Shown: positions 1-11,400 of the stretch, in pieces
Layout: each line of letters starts with the position of its first letter
How positions within the stretch are numbered: the stretch's first letter is position 1
Origin: Aplysia californica
Taxonomy: Eukaryota > Mollusca > Gastropoda > Aplysiida > Aplysiidae
Reading direction: 5' to 3'
DNA: 64,000 nt
Assembly (NCBI RefSeq): GCF_000002075.1
Contig: NW_004797291.1
Location: 274,276 to 338,275 of the forward strand
Notes under the pieces: generated by a model
Database searches by the model: none
What the model saw: only the letters and a program-made list of their open reading frames with translations
Told to the model about the DNA's origin: nothing
Program-made: the position numbers and the translations under genes

Positions 1-28
1 GTGTGTGTGTGTGTGTGTGTGTGTGTGT
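1..28. repeat. (GT)n microsatellite
   Basis: Pure GT dinucleotide run at the window edge; it may continue outside. Confidence 0.95.
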
Positions 29-120
29 TTATGTGTGTTAGGGTTTTAAGCAGGGTTAGTATCAGCGTGATATTGTTCTGATCTATTTCGTTTCACACAT
101 GAAACACAAATACAGAGATA

Positions 121-3100
121 GATAGTTTTTAGTTTCCTAGAGCTATCCTTTTCATTTTAGTATCATAGAGCTATCTATTTCATTTTGGTTTCCCAGAGCT
201 AGCATTTTCATTTTATTTTCCAAGGGCTATCCTTTTCATTTTGCTTTCCCAGGGCTATCCTTTTCATTTTAGTTTCCCAGAGTTATCCTTTACATTTTAA
301 TTTCCCAGAGCTATCCTTTTCATTTTAGTTTCCCAGAGCAATCTTTTTTTCTTTTTTTGTTTTTGTTTCATAGAGCTATCCTTTTCATTTTAGTTCCAAA
401 CCCTATATCCTTTTCATTTTGGTTTCAGACAGCTATCCTTTCCATTTTGGTTTCCCAGAGCTATTCTTTTCATTTTAATATCAAAGAGCTATCCTTTTCA
501 TTTTTGTTTCCCAGAGTTATTCTTTTCATTTTAGTCTCCCAGAGTTATCCTTTACATTTTGATTTCCCAGAGCTATCCTTTTCATTTTAGTTTCACAGAG
601 CAATCCTTTTCATTTTGGTTTTAGAGAGCTATCCTTTTCATTTTAGTTTCCCAGAGCTATCTATTTCATTTTAGTTTCCCAGAGTTATCCTTTTCATTTT
701 GGTTTCAGAGAGCTATCCTTTTCATTTTAGTATCAACGAGCTATCCTTTTCATTTTTGTTTCCCAGAGTTATTCTTTTCATTTTAGTTTCCCAGAGTTAT
801 CCTTTACATTTTGATTTCCCGGAGCTACCCTTTTCATTTTCATTTCACAGAGCGATCCTTTTCATTTTGGTTTTAGAGAGCTATCCTTTTCATTTTAGTT
901 TCCCAGAGCTATCCTTTTCATTTTAGTATCAGAGAACTATCCTTTTCATTTTGGTTTCCCAGAGCTATCCTTTTCATTTTAGTATCACAGAACTATCCTT
1001 TTCATTTTAGTTTCCCAGCCCTATCTTTTTCATTTTGGTTTCAGAGAGCTATCCTTTTCTTTTTGGTTTCCCAGAGCTATCCTTTTCGTTTTAGTTTCCC
1101 AGGGATATCCTTTTCATTTTAGTTTCCCAGAGTTATCCTTCACATTTTGATTTCCCAGAGCTATCCCTTTCATTTTGGTTTCAGGGAGCTATTCTTTTCA
1201 ATTTAGTTTCCCAGAGCTATCCTTTTCATTTTGGTTTCCAAGATCTATCCCTTTTGTTTTAGTTTCCCAACCCTATCCTTTTCATTTTAGTTTTCCAGAG
1301 CTATCCTTTTTATTTAAGTATCACAGAGCTATTCTTTTCCTTTTGATTTCCGAGAGCTATCCTTTTCATTTTGGTTTCCCAGATTATTCCTTTTCATTTT
1401 GGTTTCCCATAGCTATCCTTTTCATTTTAGTTTCCCAACCCTATCCTTTTCATTTTGGTTTCAGAGAGCTATCCTTTTCATTTTAGTTTCACAGAGGTAT
1501 CCTTTTCATTTTGGTTTCCCAGCGCTATCCTTTACATTTTGAATTCAAAGATCTATACTTTTCATTTTTATTTCAGAGAGCTACCCTTAATTATCATTTT
1601 GGATTCCTTGAACTATCCTTTTCATTTTTGTTTCAGAGAGCTATCCTTTTCATTTTAGTTTCACAAAGCTGTCCTTTTCATTTTAATTTCCCAACTCTAT
1701 CCTTTTCATTTTGGTTTCCTGGAGCTAACCTTTACATTTTTATTTCCCAGAGCTATCATTTTCATTTTTGTTTCAGAGAGCTAACCTTTTCATTTTGGAT
1801 TTCCAGAGCTATCCTTTTCATTTTAGTTTCCCAGAGCAAAACTTTTCTTTTTGATTTCTTAGAGCTCTCCTTTTCATTATGATTTCAAAGACCTATGGTT
1901 TTCATTTCTGTTTCCCAACGTTATCCTATTCATTTTATTTTACCACAGCTATCCTTTACATTTTGATTTCCCAGAGATATCCTTTTCATTTATTTTTTTT
2001 TAGAGAACTACCCTTTTTATTTTGGAGTCCTAGAGCAATCTTTTTCATTTTGGTTTCTCGGAGCTATCCTTTTCATTTTAGTTTCCCAACTCTATCCTTT
2101 ACACTTTGATTTCCCAGAGCTATACTTTTCATTTCTGTTTTAGAGAGCTACCCTTTTCATATTGGATTTCCTGAGCTGTCCTTTTCATGTTATTTTTCCA
2201 ACCCTATCCTTAGAATTTTTGTTTCCCAGAGCTATCCTTTTCATTTTAGTTTCCCAGAGGAGTTATACTTTTCATTTTCATTTCTCTGAGCTATCCTTTT
2301 CTTTATAATTTAAAAGAGCTATCGTTTTCATTTCTGTTTTCCAACGCTATCCTTTTGATTTTGTTTTACCACAGCTATCCTTTACATTTTAATTTCCCAG
2401 AAATATCCTTTTCATTTTTTTTTCAGAGAGCTACCCTTTTCATTTTGGATCCCTAGAGCAATCCTTTTCATCTGACTTTCCCTGAGCTATCCTTTTCATT
2501 AGAGTTTCCCTGAGTTTTCTTTTTTCATTTTGGTTTCAAAGAGCTATCCTTTACATTTTGATTTCCCAGAGCTATCCTTTTCATTTTGGATTCCATGAGC
2601 TATCTTTTTCGTTTTAGTTTCACAAAGCTATCCCTTTCATTTTGGTCTCCCATAGCTATTCTTTTCATTTTAGTTTACCAACCTGGTCCTTTTCATTTTG
2701 GTTTCAGAGAGCTATCCTTTTCGTTTTAGTTTCCGAGAGCTTTCTTTTTCATATTGGTTTCCCTGAGCTATCCTTTTCAATTCAGTTTCAAAGAGTTATC
2801 ATTTTCATTTTGGTCTCCCCGAGCTATCCTTTTCATTTTAGTTTCCCAACGCTATGCTTTTCATTATGGTTTCAGAGAGCTATCCTTTTCATTTTAGTTT
2901 CACAGAGGTATCCTTTTCATTTTGGTTTCCCAGAGCTATCCTTTACATTTTGAATTCAAAGACATATCCTTTTCATTTTTATTTCAGACAGCTACCCTGA
3001 TCATTTTGGATTCGTAGAGCTATCCTTTTCATTTTTGTTTCAGAAAGCTGTCCTTTTCATTTTAATTTCCCAACTCTATCCTTTTCATTTTGATTTCCAG

Positions 3101-4976
3101 GAGATACTCTTTACATTTATATTTCCCAGAGCTATCCTTTTCATTTCTTTTTTCAGAGAGCTAACCTTCCCATTTTGGATTTCCAGAGCTATCCTTTTCA
3201 TTTTAGTCTCTCAACCCTATCCTTTTCACTTCTGTTTCCCAACGCTATCCTTTACATTTTGATTTCCCAGAGATATCCTTTTAATTTTTTTTTTTTTTAT
3301 AGAACTACCCTTTTTACTTTGGATTCCTAGAACAATCCTTTTCATTTTGGTTTCTCAGAGCTATCCGTTTCATTTTAGTTTTCCAGAGTTATTCTTTTCA
3401 TTTTGGTTTCATAGAGCTATCCTTTACATTTCGATTTCCCAGACCTATCCTTTTCATTTTGGTTTCAGAGAGCTATCCTTTTCATTTTAGTTTCCCAACT
3501 CTATCCTTTATATTTTTATTTCCCAGAGCTATACTTTTCATTTCTGTTTCAGAGAGCTACCCTTTTTACATTGGATTTCCAGAGCTTTTCTTTTCATTTT
3601 AGTTACCCAACCCTATCCTTTTCATTTTGGTTTCAGAGAGCTATCCTTTTCATTTCTGTTTCCCAACGCTATCCTTTTCATTTTGTTTTATCACAGCTAT
3701 CTTTCACATTTTGATTTCACACAGATATCCTTTTCGTTTTGTTTTTTTCTCTGAGAGCTACCCTTTTCATTTTGGATTCCTAGTGCAATCCCTTTCATTT
3801 GACTTTCCCAGAGCTATCCTTTTCCTTTTAGTTTCCCAGAGTTATCCTTTTCATTTTGGTTTCATAGAGCTATCCTTTTCATTTTTGTTTCAGAGAGCTA
3901 TTGTTTTCATTTTTGTTTCCAGGAGCTATCCTTTTCATTTGGTTTCACAGAGCTTTCATTTACATGTTTGATTCCCTAAGCTATCCTTTTCATTTTGACT
4001 CCAGAGAGCTATACTTTTCATTTTGCTTTCACGGATCTATCCTTTTTATTTCTGTTTCCAAAAACTATCCTTTTCATTTTAATTTCCCAGAGCTATCTTT
4101 TTTATTTTGGTTTCCGAGAAATATCCCTCTCATATTATTTGTTTCCGATGGTTATAATTTTCATTTTAGTTTCCCAGAGCAATCCTTTTCATTTCTTTTT
4201 GTTTCAAAGAGCTATCATTTTGATTTTCGTTTTCCAGAGCTATCCATTTCATTTTGATTTCCAAGAGCCATCCTTTTTATTCTAATATTTCAGAGCTATC
4301 CTTTTCATTTGGGTTTCGAAGACCTATCCTTAATTACATTTTGATTTCCCAGAGCTATCCTTTACATTCTGGTTTCAGAGAGCTATCCTTTTTATTTCGT
4401 TTTCTCAGAGCTATCCTTTTCACTTTTGATTTTTCAGAGCTTTCCTTTTCATTTCTGTTTTCCAACGCTGTCCTTTTCATTTTGCTTTCCCAGAGCTATT
4501 CTTTACACATTGATTTCCCAGAGTTATCTTTTTCCTTTTTGTTTCATAGAGCTATACCCTTTTCATTTTGGATTCCCAAAGTTATCCTTTTCATTTTGAT
4601 TTCCCAGAGCTATCCTTTTCATTTCGATTTCTCAGAGCTGTCCTTTTTATTTTGATTTCCCATAGATAACCTTTTCATTTTGGTTTCCCGGAACTATAAT
4701 TTTCATTTTAGTTTCCTAGAGGCAATCCTTTTTATTTTAGTTTCCCACATCTATCCTTTTCATTTTGGTTCCCCAGAGCTATTTTTTACATTTTGATCTC
4801 ATAGAGCTATCCGTTTTATTTTTATTCACAGCGATATCCTTTTCATTTTGGTTTCCCAGAGCTATCCTTTCCATTTTAGTTACCCAGAGCAATTCTTTTA
4901 ATTTTTTTTCTCAGATAGCTATCCTTTTTTATTTTGGTTTCCCGAGCTATCTTTTACATTAATTTTAGTTTCCCAG
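121..4976. repeat. Degenerate 28-bp minisatellite array
   Basis: About 4.85 kb of head-to-tail copies of a T-rich 28-bp unit, roughly AGAGCTATCCTTTTCATTTT followed by AGTTTCCC, giving about 170 copies. Substitutions are common (CTTTACA, GGTTTCAG, CCAACCC variants) and short indels occur, but the register holds throughout. Because 28 is one more than a multiple of three, one strand cycles through all frames and yields many short open stretches with a repeating Phe/Ser/Leu-rich pattern; these are by-products, not proteins. The array stops about 450 bp before the LRRC59-like start codon. Higher-order duplications are described in the findings. Confidence 0.95.
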
Positions 4977-5433
4977 TCCATTTGCAAATAGACACAACAC
5001 TTCCTGTACGCCTACATTTATCTCTTATTGTTAGTTTTGTTTTGGCTTACATTGACGCTAAGATTGGAGTGCATATTGAATAATGTTATAAAAAAGACAT
5101 TTTCTCAAATTAAATTGTCTAATAGGCCTATAAGCCTAAATAAGATCTAGATCTAAATCTTTTTCTCTAATGATAATACTTTTATTTTACTTTGCTGATA
5201 ATATTATGAGTGCGTTCGTATATAATAATAAACCGACTTCATAATAATATTATCATGTTTATTCAACCCGTGGCCAAAGTCCACTTCGATGTTCTCTGGT
5301 CAAAACAACAGTGCAGTCTACGGAGACACTTGCGCGGCTATCGCTTCCGGTTTTGTGGACGTGTCAATAAAGTGCACATTTTGGTAGAAAACACAGTAAG
5401 AAGGGACGTTGTCACCACCAACAGCAAATAAAA
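4977..5433 (+). promoter_or_regulatory. Upstream region of the LRRC59-like gene
   Basis: Roughly 450 bp of non-repetitive, AT-rich DNA between the minisatellite and the start codon, so the promoter and 5' UTR must lie here unless there is an upstream exon. I see no convincing TATA box or initiator. The only open stretch (5210-5431) runs up to the start codon and is not recognisable as protein. Confidence 0.4.
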
Positions 5434-5523
5434 ATGCCTAAGGATTCTTTGAGAGATAAACTTGACGGAAATGAATTAGATCTTAGTATGAGCAATTTAG
5501 AGGTTGTTCCAGTAAAGGAGCTG
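5434..5523 (+). CDS. LRRC59: LRRC59-like exon 1
   Basis: Thirty codons from ATG (context AAAAATGCC) to a CTG|GTAAGA donor. The encoded peptide is nearly identical to the start of vertebrate LRRC59, just before the first repeat. It ends in phase 0. Confidence 0.9.
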
Positions 5524-5768
5524 GTAAGAACGCATTCGATTTTGATCTGGATTTAAACGTATGCCGGCCGGTCACCCTCCCACTCTCTGTCTCTTGTCAG
5601 TCTTGTCTCTGCTAGATTAGATAGATTCTAGAATCTAGATCTAGATTCTGTATATAGATCTATGGGGAAGGAGCTTGGAAAATACCAGTGCAAACTGTGC
5701 TCTACGTAAAATCATCACTACTCACTACTACTACTAGATGTGTGTGTGTGTGTGTGTGTGTTTGTGTT

Positions 5769-5815
<47 letters not shown>

Positions 5816-8800
5816 CTGTGTGTGTGTGTGTGACCACCTTTGCTTACATCATATAGCCTCTAAGTGATGTTATGGAATAAATGTATGGGCCCCCTTTTAT
5901 GCACTCTTTTGCTTCTGCTTATTTTGTTCTCAGTCTCCTTTTCTGCTTCAAACCCCTGGGGCAGTGCGACTGACTGTAGTGTCTTTAGGCCATTCCCAAA
6001 GGGGGGACATTTCTCTTTCAAGCACAGTAGAATTTTAAATGGGCTGATTCATGTCACGCTCATAACTGTGCCTGATCTACAACAGGGAACTGCTGCTTAT
6101 TCTTTCTTAATCCTTACTATTGTCATTTTCCTCTACTTCTTTTGTATGTTTGTCACTCTCTTGTGACTTGCTATTTCCGGGGTGCCTTGATAGTCGAAGC
6201 AGACCTTGTGCTGTTGAAGCTGGAGAGGTGAGCAGAATAAGTCTATTTTCCCGTAAAGACTTCTCTGTTGACACCCACCCCTTGGCACTCATATGACCTT
6301 ATGCAGTTGCGAGCGCCGTAAAACCCTCTACTATATTTTTTTAAAAATGTTCTGTTTCCTTTCAAAATGGATCCGTATTCTGTTTTCGTTTTTTTACTTT
6401 TCTTTGAAAAACCCCTGAAAAGGTAACTGGGTTTTTTTTTTTTTTTTTTTTTTCTCTTTCTCAAATGATTGTTTTTTGTTGTTGTTTTTTTGTCACAGAG
6501 GATGAAGCGAGGCAGAAAGAATTAGAAGAGAAGGAAAAACAGAAGAAGCGGCAAGAGAAGAAGGCGGAAAAAGAACGCCGTCGACGGGAACATGAAGTGA
6601 GGAGAGAACAGGAGATATTAGCCCAGAGTGGGGACACCTCAGACGAAGACATCAACAGGGAAAGAGGTAACGAAGTTGTATCATCTTTTAGTTTTCGTGT
6701 TTGAAAAATACGTCCTCTGCTTTCTAGTATTGCTCCTTACGTACCTTGCCAGTGCTTAAGAAAACTATATAATGAACTTTCACGACCAGATTTGCAAAAA
6801 AAATTAAAACATGAATTTATTGAGTGTAGAAGTTCACAGAGGAATTCTCTCCTGGCCAATGCCCTTCATAATGACTGGTGATGTAGGCAGAGTTTTTTGT
6901 TTGGTTATGAAAAGTTTGCAGCTATGTGGCTGAAAGAGAACTATGGCAACAATTGTTATATTCCTATTGACATGGTAAGATTGAAGAAAATGAATATATG
7001 ATCTTTTATGCACTTTTCCCCTTCCATTCCATTCCTATTGATATGGTAGGACCGAAGATGAGTATGTCATCCTTTATGTATTTTCCCCTTTCTTCTGACT
7101 TCCTTGAGTGTGGCGGTGTTGATGCTAGAGAAGAATTTGAATGAGAGCTCATTCTTGTTTGTGTGGGTGATTGGCAGGTGCTCTGGTGTGATTTGCTCTT
7201 TCCTTCCTATCAAACATCTGCTGACCTTATCTTTCCTCTTTCTGTTTTGTGTGTGCTACTGTCTTATATTGCTTTTAATCTTCTGCACTTTGTCCCCAGA
7301 GAAAATTGCATTTGAAAATAGCAGAAGTTGCAAAAAGTTGCAAGAAAAATTAGCAAAATTTGCAAGAAAAGTTGCAAGACGTGTATAGCTAAAAAAATGA
7401 CATGGAACTATTAGAATACATTATTGGTATGCTCATTGCAATCAAAGTAGCCAACATGTTTTGTTAGATCACTTTACCACTTTAACCACACCGGTGTAAT
7501 CAAAATTAGACTAGATCTACATGTCGTGTTGCATATAGTACCAATGTATGAAGTGCGAAAAGGCATTATCGTGCTTGCCACTCCAGGACCCACGTACTGT
7601 ATCGCCACAATGCCGTGCTTACCGTTCTTAGTTAATACTAATCATCCTGACCCGACCAGACCCGCCCCGATCTCATCCTCAGCGGGCACCCTGTAGTGCA
7701 AAGGAGCGAATTGTCCCTCTTGGCGTCGTTATTTTTAGTCGTGGAAGAAAGTTTCAGTGTTTTTAACAAAATTTTATTATTTTTCCAACTTTTGCGGAAA
7801 ATTGGCTAAAATTCGCGAATTCACGAAAATGGCAAAAGTTGCGCGCGCAACTTGCGGGTTGCAGGCAGGGATTTCTCTGAGGACAGACTTATATGACCTG
7901 GATTGCAAGTGCCGTAATAGTCAAACAGAAAGTTATTGTTTGTTTGAGGGTGGTTTTTTCTCTCCAATGTTTTCGAGTCCTGCTCAGTGTAAACACAAAG
8001 TCTTTATTTTGCGTCTTTCTTTTGTTTCAGAAAAACAAAAATATAATGGAAGCCATAAAGCAGGGAAACGGGGCAAAGGTAAGTTGTAGAACTTGTTATG
8101 GTGTGTTATTTTTTTTTTTACTTCTGGGAAAAACGGTTGCCCACAACCTCAATGACCAATATTGTATTGATACACTTCTGTTTACTGAGTGGGTGGTTGG
8201 TGGACACTCTGATGTGGTTTGCTCCTTCATTCCCATCAGAGTTTGTTACTCTGTAGAGCAGTAATACCTGTAATCGTTTGCGCATATTTGACCTAATTAA
8301 GTTTGTAAATGCATTGAAACTTTTTTTTTGTAAGTGTTTTACGGCGCTCGCATCTCGTGAAACTTAAACCCAAGAAGAAAAAAAACTTCCTTGATCCAAA
8401 GTAAACCAGTTGAACATGCTCTAACAGCAACCTGTCCAAGACAACAACTGTACAAATGGTTACTTCCCACTCCTCAATCCCCCCCCCCCCCCTTGCATTT
8501 TTTTCTGTACAATAATGACACTGTCCAAGACATCCATCTGTCTAAGACAACAGCTTTTCTCTAAGACATCATGGATATTTTGACTGTATTTCACTACGTT
8601 TTATTTTTGTTTGTTTTATTTTATTTTTACTCTTTTATTTCAGGCAAGAAAGGCGGCTCTTGCGTGAAGCTGGTCCTCTTTTCATTCCTTGCCCTCATCA
8701 TTGCCCTCCTCGTTGCCATCGACTTCCACTGCAATGCCAGCCAGAGAGACCAGCTGTGCATCACCTACTGGCACCCAGCGCGGAGTCAAGTTCTGGCCGC

Positions 8801-8867
8801 CTGGACGCAATCCAAAATATTCTTGACCAACTTCTACCACCGGCACATAGAAAAGCTCTTTTTCTAA
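5434..8867 (+). CDS. LRRC59: LRRC59-like ER membrane protein; LRR exons not found
   Basis: Four exons match the two ends of LRRC59 (p34), a tail-anchored ER and nuclear-envelope protein with cytosolic leucine-rich repeats that associates with ribosomes and is reported to assist nuclear import. Exons: 5434-5523, 6499-6666, 8031-8078, 8644-8867. The N terminus contains LRDKLDGNELDLS and VPVKEL, as in vertebrate LRRC59. Next come a Lys/Glu/Arg coiled coil, a basic linker, a membrane segment (LVLFSFLALIIALLVAI) and a short luminal tail. The roughly 130-140 residues of leucine-rich repeats expected between exons 1 and 2 are absent from the 975-bp gap. The joins between exons 2, 3 and 4 are all phase 1, but exon 1 ends in phase 0 and does not fit the best acceptor of exon 2. 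The gene has therefore lost those exons here or the assembly is collapsed. Confidence 0.88.
5739..5832. repeat. (TG)n microsatellite, interrupted
   Basis: TG dinucleotide run with a few TTTG and CC interruptions, inside the first intron-like gap of the LRRC59-like gene. Confidence 0.95.
5975..6332 (+). repeat. SINE family C, copy 1
   Basis: Interspersed element of about 355 bp, also found at 16425-16795 and inverted at 30785-31148. It starts near GCCATTCCCAAAGGGGGGAC and ends in CTCATATGACCTTATGCAGT plus a GCGAGCGCCGTAAAAC tail that other SINEs here share. The 100-residue open stretch over its left part is repeat-derived. Confidence 0.85.
6499..6666 (+). CDS. LRRC59: LRRC59-like coiled-coil exon
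   Basis: Encodes a highly charged coiled coil (EARQKELEEKEKQKKRQEKK and on), then an acidic SGDTSDEDIN stretch, aligning with the LRRC59 region after the repeats. The acceptor is TTTTTTTGTCACAG|AG at 6498, which needs a phase 1 partner. A second AG two bases on (6500) would let exon 1 join in phase 0. The donor is AGAG|GTAACG, phase 1. Confidence 0.88.
7163..7302 (+). repeat. SINE family A, sense copy
   Basis: Family A reads GTGGGTGGTTGGCGGGTGCT at its head, then GGTTTGCTC, a pyrimidine-rich middle with ATCAAACATCT, TGTTACTCTCTTGTAACACC, and a GCAAGTGCCGTAAAAC tail, about 170 bp in all. This copy lacks the tail and sits in the LRRC59-like intron. Confidence 0.8.
7320..7870. repeat. TTGCAA-rich AT stretch
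   Basis: Both ends are rich in related words (AAAATTAGCAAAATTTGCAA on the left, AAAATTGGCTAAAATTCGCG on the right). The middle carries no recognisable coding sequence. It may be a decayed mobile element but no clean termini are visible. Confidence 0.3.
8031..8078 (+). CDS. LRRC59: LRRC59-like linker exon
   Basis: A 48-nt exon between TTTGTTTCAG and GTAAGT, phase 1 on both sides, coding KQKYNGSHKAGKRGK. It corresponds to the basic, Lys/Arg-rich linker just before the membrane anchor in LRRC59. Splice sites are strong. Confidence 0.82.
8189..8310 (+). repeat. SINE family A, rearranged copy
   Basis: Head GTGGGTGGTTGG and GATGTGGTTTGCTCC are clear; the middle is deleted and the tail is diverged. 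Confidence 0.65.
8480..8492. repeat. Poly-C run
   Basis: Thirteen or so C residues in the last LRRC59-like intron. Confidence 0.85.
8644..8867 (+). CDS. LRRC59: LRRC59-like last exon, membrane anchor
   Basis: Acceptor TTTATTTCAG, then KKGGSCVK, a 19-20-residue hydrophobic helix and a luminal tail with CNASQRDQLCITY, which aligns with the RVTELQQQPLCTS region of vertebrate LRRC59. It ends at TAA 8865-8867 after a His/Lys/Phe-rich end. The single membrane helix near the C terminus is diagnostic of the tail-anchored topology. Confidence 0.9.
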
Positions 8868-9107
8868 TTTATTACTAAGTTTTGTTGCTCTGAAGTCAAT
8901 GTCATATTATGTTTGTTTTGTTTTTTTTGAAAAGAAAGATAAAAAGTGTCGTGGAAATGAGTATTTGTGGTAGTAAAAAAAACTATATGTATGTGAAAGA
9001 TTTGTTTCTGCAAGTGTTGATGTGGTCCACAGTGTGAATGACGATAGTCTCTGCCTAAACATGCATGATCATTTTTTTTTAAACACACAAACAGTCCGCT
9101 TGATTAA

Positions 9108-9475
9108 TTATACAAGATTTGGCTTTATTACAAGTCCTACATACAGACTTCTTTCTAGATAATTTACATGTAGTAGGTAGCGTAAATACGGCCTCGCGGG
9201 CACTCGCGGCCTTCCGACCGCGTCGTATCGGTGAAATCGGAGTAATTCCGATAGATGTTTCTTTGCTCTTTCGCTATAAAATACCAAATGCCGTACACCT
9301 TGTAAAAGTTCCAGCTTTTCCTCGTTACAATGGTGTAAATTGTTTATATGTCCGATTATTAGGAGCTGGAAAATCGCCGACGAAAACGAAGCCCCTTGCG
9401 GTCGAAATGCGTGGTCGGCCGGTTGAAAAATTGACACGCAGTCATTCAAATGCTTCGCGGAATGAGGGATGATTA
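9108..9475. other. CpG-rich block with open frames on both strands
   Basis: An abrupt CpG-rich patch in AT-rich surroundings. It has open frames of 117 codons on + (9119-9472) and 113 codons on - (9449-9108), neither recognised. It contains the short palindrome ATCGGAGTAATTCCGAT. It could be a decayed transposon or a retained coding fragment. Confidence 0.3.
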
Positions 9476-10533
9476 AATGACGTCTAGAAGTACGAGCGAT
9501 TGCTCCAATTCTGAATGGATTCTCAAGATGTGTTTGGTTTCGTTTAAAAGTGTGTTTGTGGCTCCCCTCAGTTATTGTGCCTTCAGGCAGACACTAGTGT
9601 TTGTATTTTGTTCTTTTAACTTTGTTTTTACTTGTTGATGGCCAGGAAAAAAGGTGAACAAACACTGAAGTGATGTTCATCGGGTCTCTCTGTATGTTCT
9701 TGTATTTGGGAAGTCCCTTCCATGAAAGGAATTTTGTGACTGCAATTTTTGTGTGTGTGTGTGAAATTACTGAAATGGGGAAGTTTGGTGTGAAAGAAAA
9801 GAATATTGTTTTTGTTTTATGTTCCTTGCTCGGAAATAATTGTGTAATTACCACTGTAACTTTGATGCAAACTTGTTTTAGTCTGAATATTTTATTGTGA
9901 TATTTTCAGGCTGTACTAGCAATGCACATATAAATAAGGTAATCTGTTTGTTCTATCATGGTTAAAGTAACTGTTACTCGTCAATTCATTATAGTTAGGG
10001 GAAGAGGAGAGGTTTGTCTTTGATAGATGTATGATCTTTTAATGTAACTACATTCAGTGTGATTGTATTTTATTTTAAAGTGAGGCTCATTATATTCATA
10101 TCTGTGTACGTAATGTCAAATGTGTGGTTCTTTTGAGAACTCGTTTGAGTTTTATTCTTTTTCATTCTCTATTGAGACTGCGAAGATGAAATGTTACTGT
10201 CTGAATTACAGTTATGTAACAATGTAACAGCAGCAATGACTTTTTGTGTAATCGATGTGACTTTGTAGATGGATTTGTCAAGTCGTTTTTTCTTGTCATA
10301 GAATCATTAAGAAAATTGATTTTCCTTTTGTGAAAGTGAAAGAGAGACACGAGTGGCAAACCATGATCGCCAATGTCTGTTTCAAATCTGGCACATGAAG
10401 AACGTGAACGTAAAAGTATAAATCTGAAGAAAAAAAAGAGATTTATTTGTTTAAAATGATAAATATATATAGATAGGGCCTATATATTTGAACATCCTAT
10501 GAAGCGGAGCAACTGTACCCCTCAGCGTTTCTA

Positions 10534-10705
10534 GTGGGTGGTTGGCGGGTTCTCTGGTGTAGTTTGCTCTTTTTTTTCCCATCAAGCATCTATTGTTCAT
10601 ATCTCTCTTCCCTTTTTTTGTGTGTATGATACTCTCTTGTAACACCTCTAATCTTCACCACTTTTGTGACCTAATTGTGTCGCAAGTGCCGTAAAACTCT
10701 TACTA
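10534..10705 (+). repeat. SINE family A, near-complete copy
   Basis: Runs from GTGGGTGGTTGGCGGG to GTCGCAAGTGCCGTAAAACT with all internal landmarks present. Confidence 0.85.
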
Positions 10706-11378
10706 TGACAGGGGTTTCTTTGCAAGGTCAGCTTCATGTCTCTTGCATTCTTTTCTCGGAGTCTCTACCAATGCCTGTGGTGAAACAGGCTCTTCTAGGT
10801 CACCTTCTGGGGTCTCAGGCTTAGGACTGCTTAAGTGTAAGGCACATTAACGTTTTATGGTCAGTTGCCGCATTAACAAATGGTGAAAATTATCCGCTCT
10901 GGTCACTTGACGCAGTTCTGCAACAGGCCCGAAAAGTCTGTTGCAGTCACTGTCCTGGCTGGGTGACCAGATGGGGCATTTTGTACTGCTGGCTGTGTGG
11001 CTGCAAAGTGTTAGAATATTACCTTCAGGGGTTAACAGTGGGAGGGACGAAAAACATTGCTTTCGTAGCACCCTGGTCTGCGATTGGTTCATTCATTGGT
11101 GGACGACTACCATGACAACGGTCAAATGGATTGTGACGGCTTGTCCACAGTGACTGGGGTCGATAAATAATTTGTAGCATCGCACCAGGCAGTTATAAAT
11201 ATATATATATATAAGTTTTTGGGACTGTTAGTGTTATTTGATTTTATATATAATATAATGACCACGGCAGCGTTGGACTTGTTATTTTTTTTGGCAATGT
11301 TGTTACATAGAAAATGGAATAACTCCATTTGTACAAGTGAATGTCTTATACAGATGGCTGTAACTGTAGTTTGATGGA

Positions 11379-11400
11379 GGGGGGGGGGGGGGGGGGGGGG
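11379..11400. repeat. Poly-G run
   Basis: About 22 G residues; length is likely unreliable in assemblies. Confidence 0.9.

Larger units (their letters stand above)
5524..6498 (+). other. Gap where the LRR exons should be
   Basis: This intron-like stretch holds a (TG)n run, a family C SINE and a poly-T tract. Read in all frames it shows no LxxLxLxxN-type repeat and no conserved exon. The (TG)n run is a plausible place for an assembly collapse. Confidence 0.7.

Noticed and set aside
357-4962. Many open frames of 65-133 codons with repeating FPELSFSFWFPRAILFILV-like peptides
   Set aside because: They come from the 28-bp repeat cycling through all three frames; there is no start context, splice signal or homology.
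5864-6166. 100-codon frame with a hydrophobic start that looks like a signal peptide
   Set aside because: Most of it lies in family C SINE sequence that recurs at 16425 and 30785.
8571-8640. Upstream ATG extension of the LRRC59-like last exon
   Set aside because: The stretch before 8644 is a pyrimidine-rich intron end with a TTTCAG acceptor; exon phase fits 8644.
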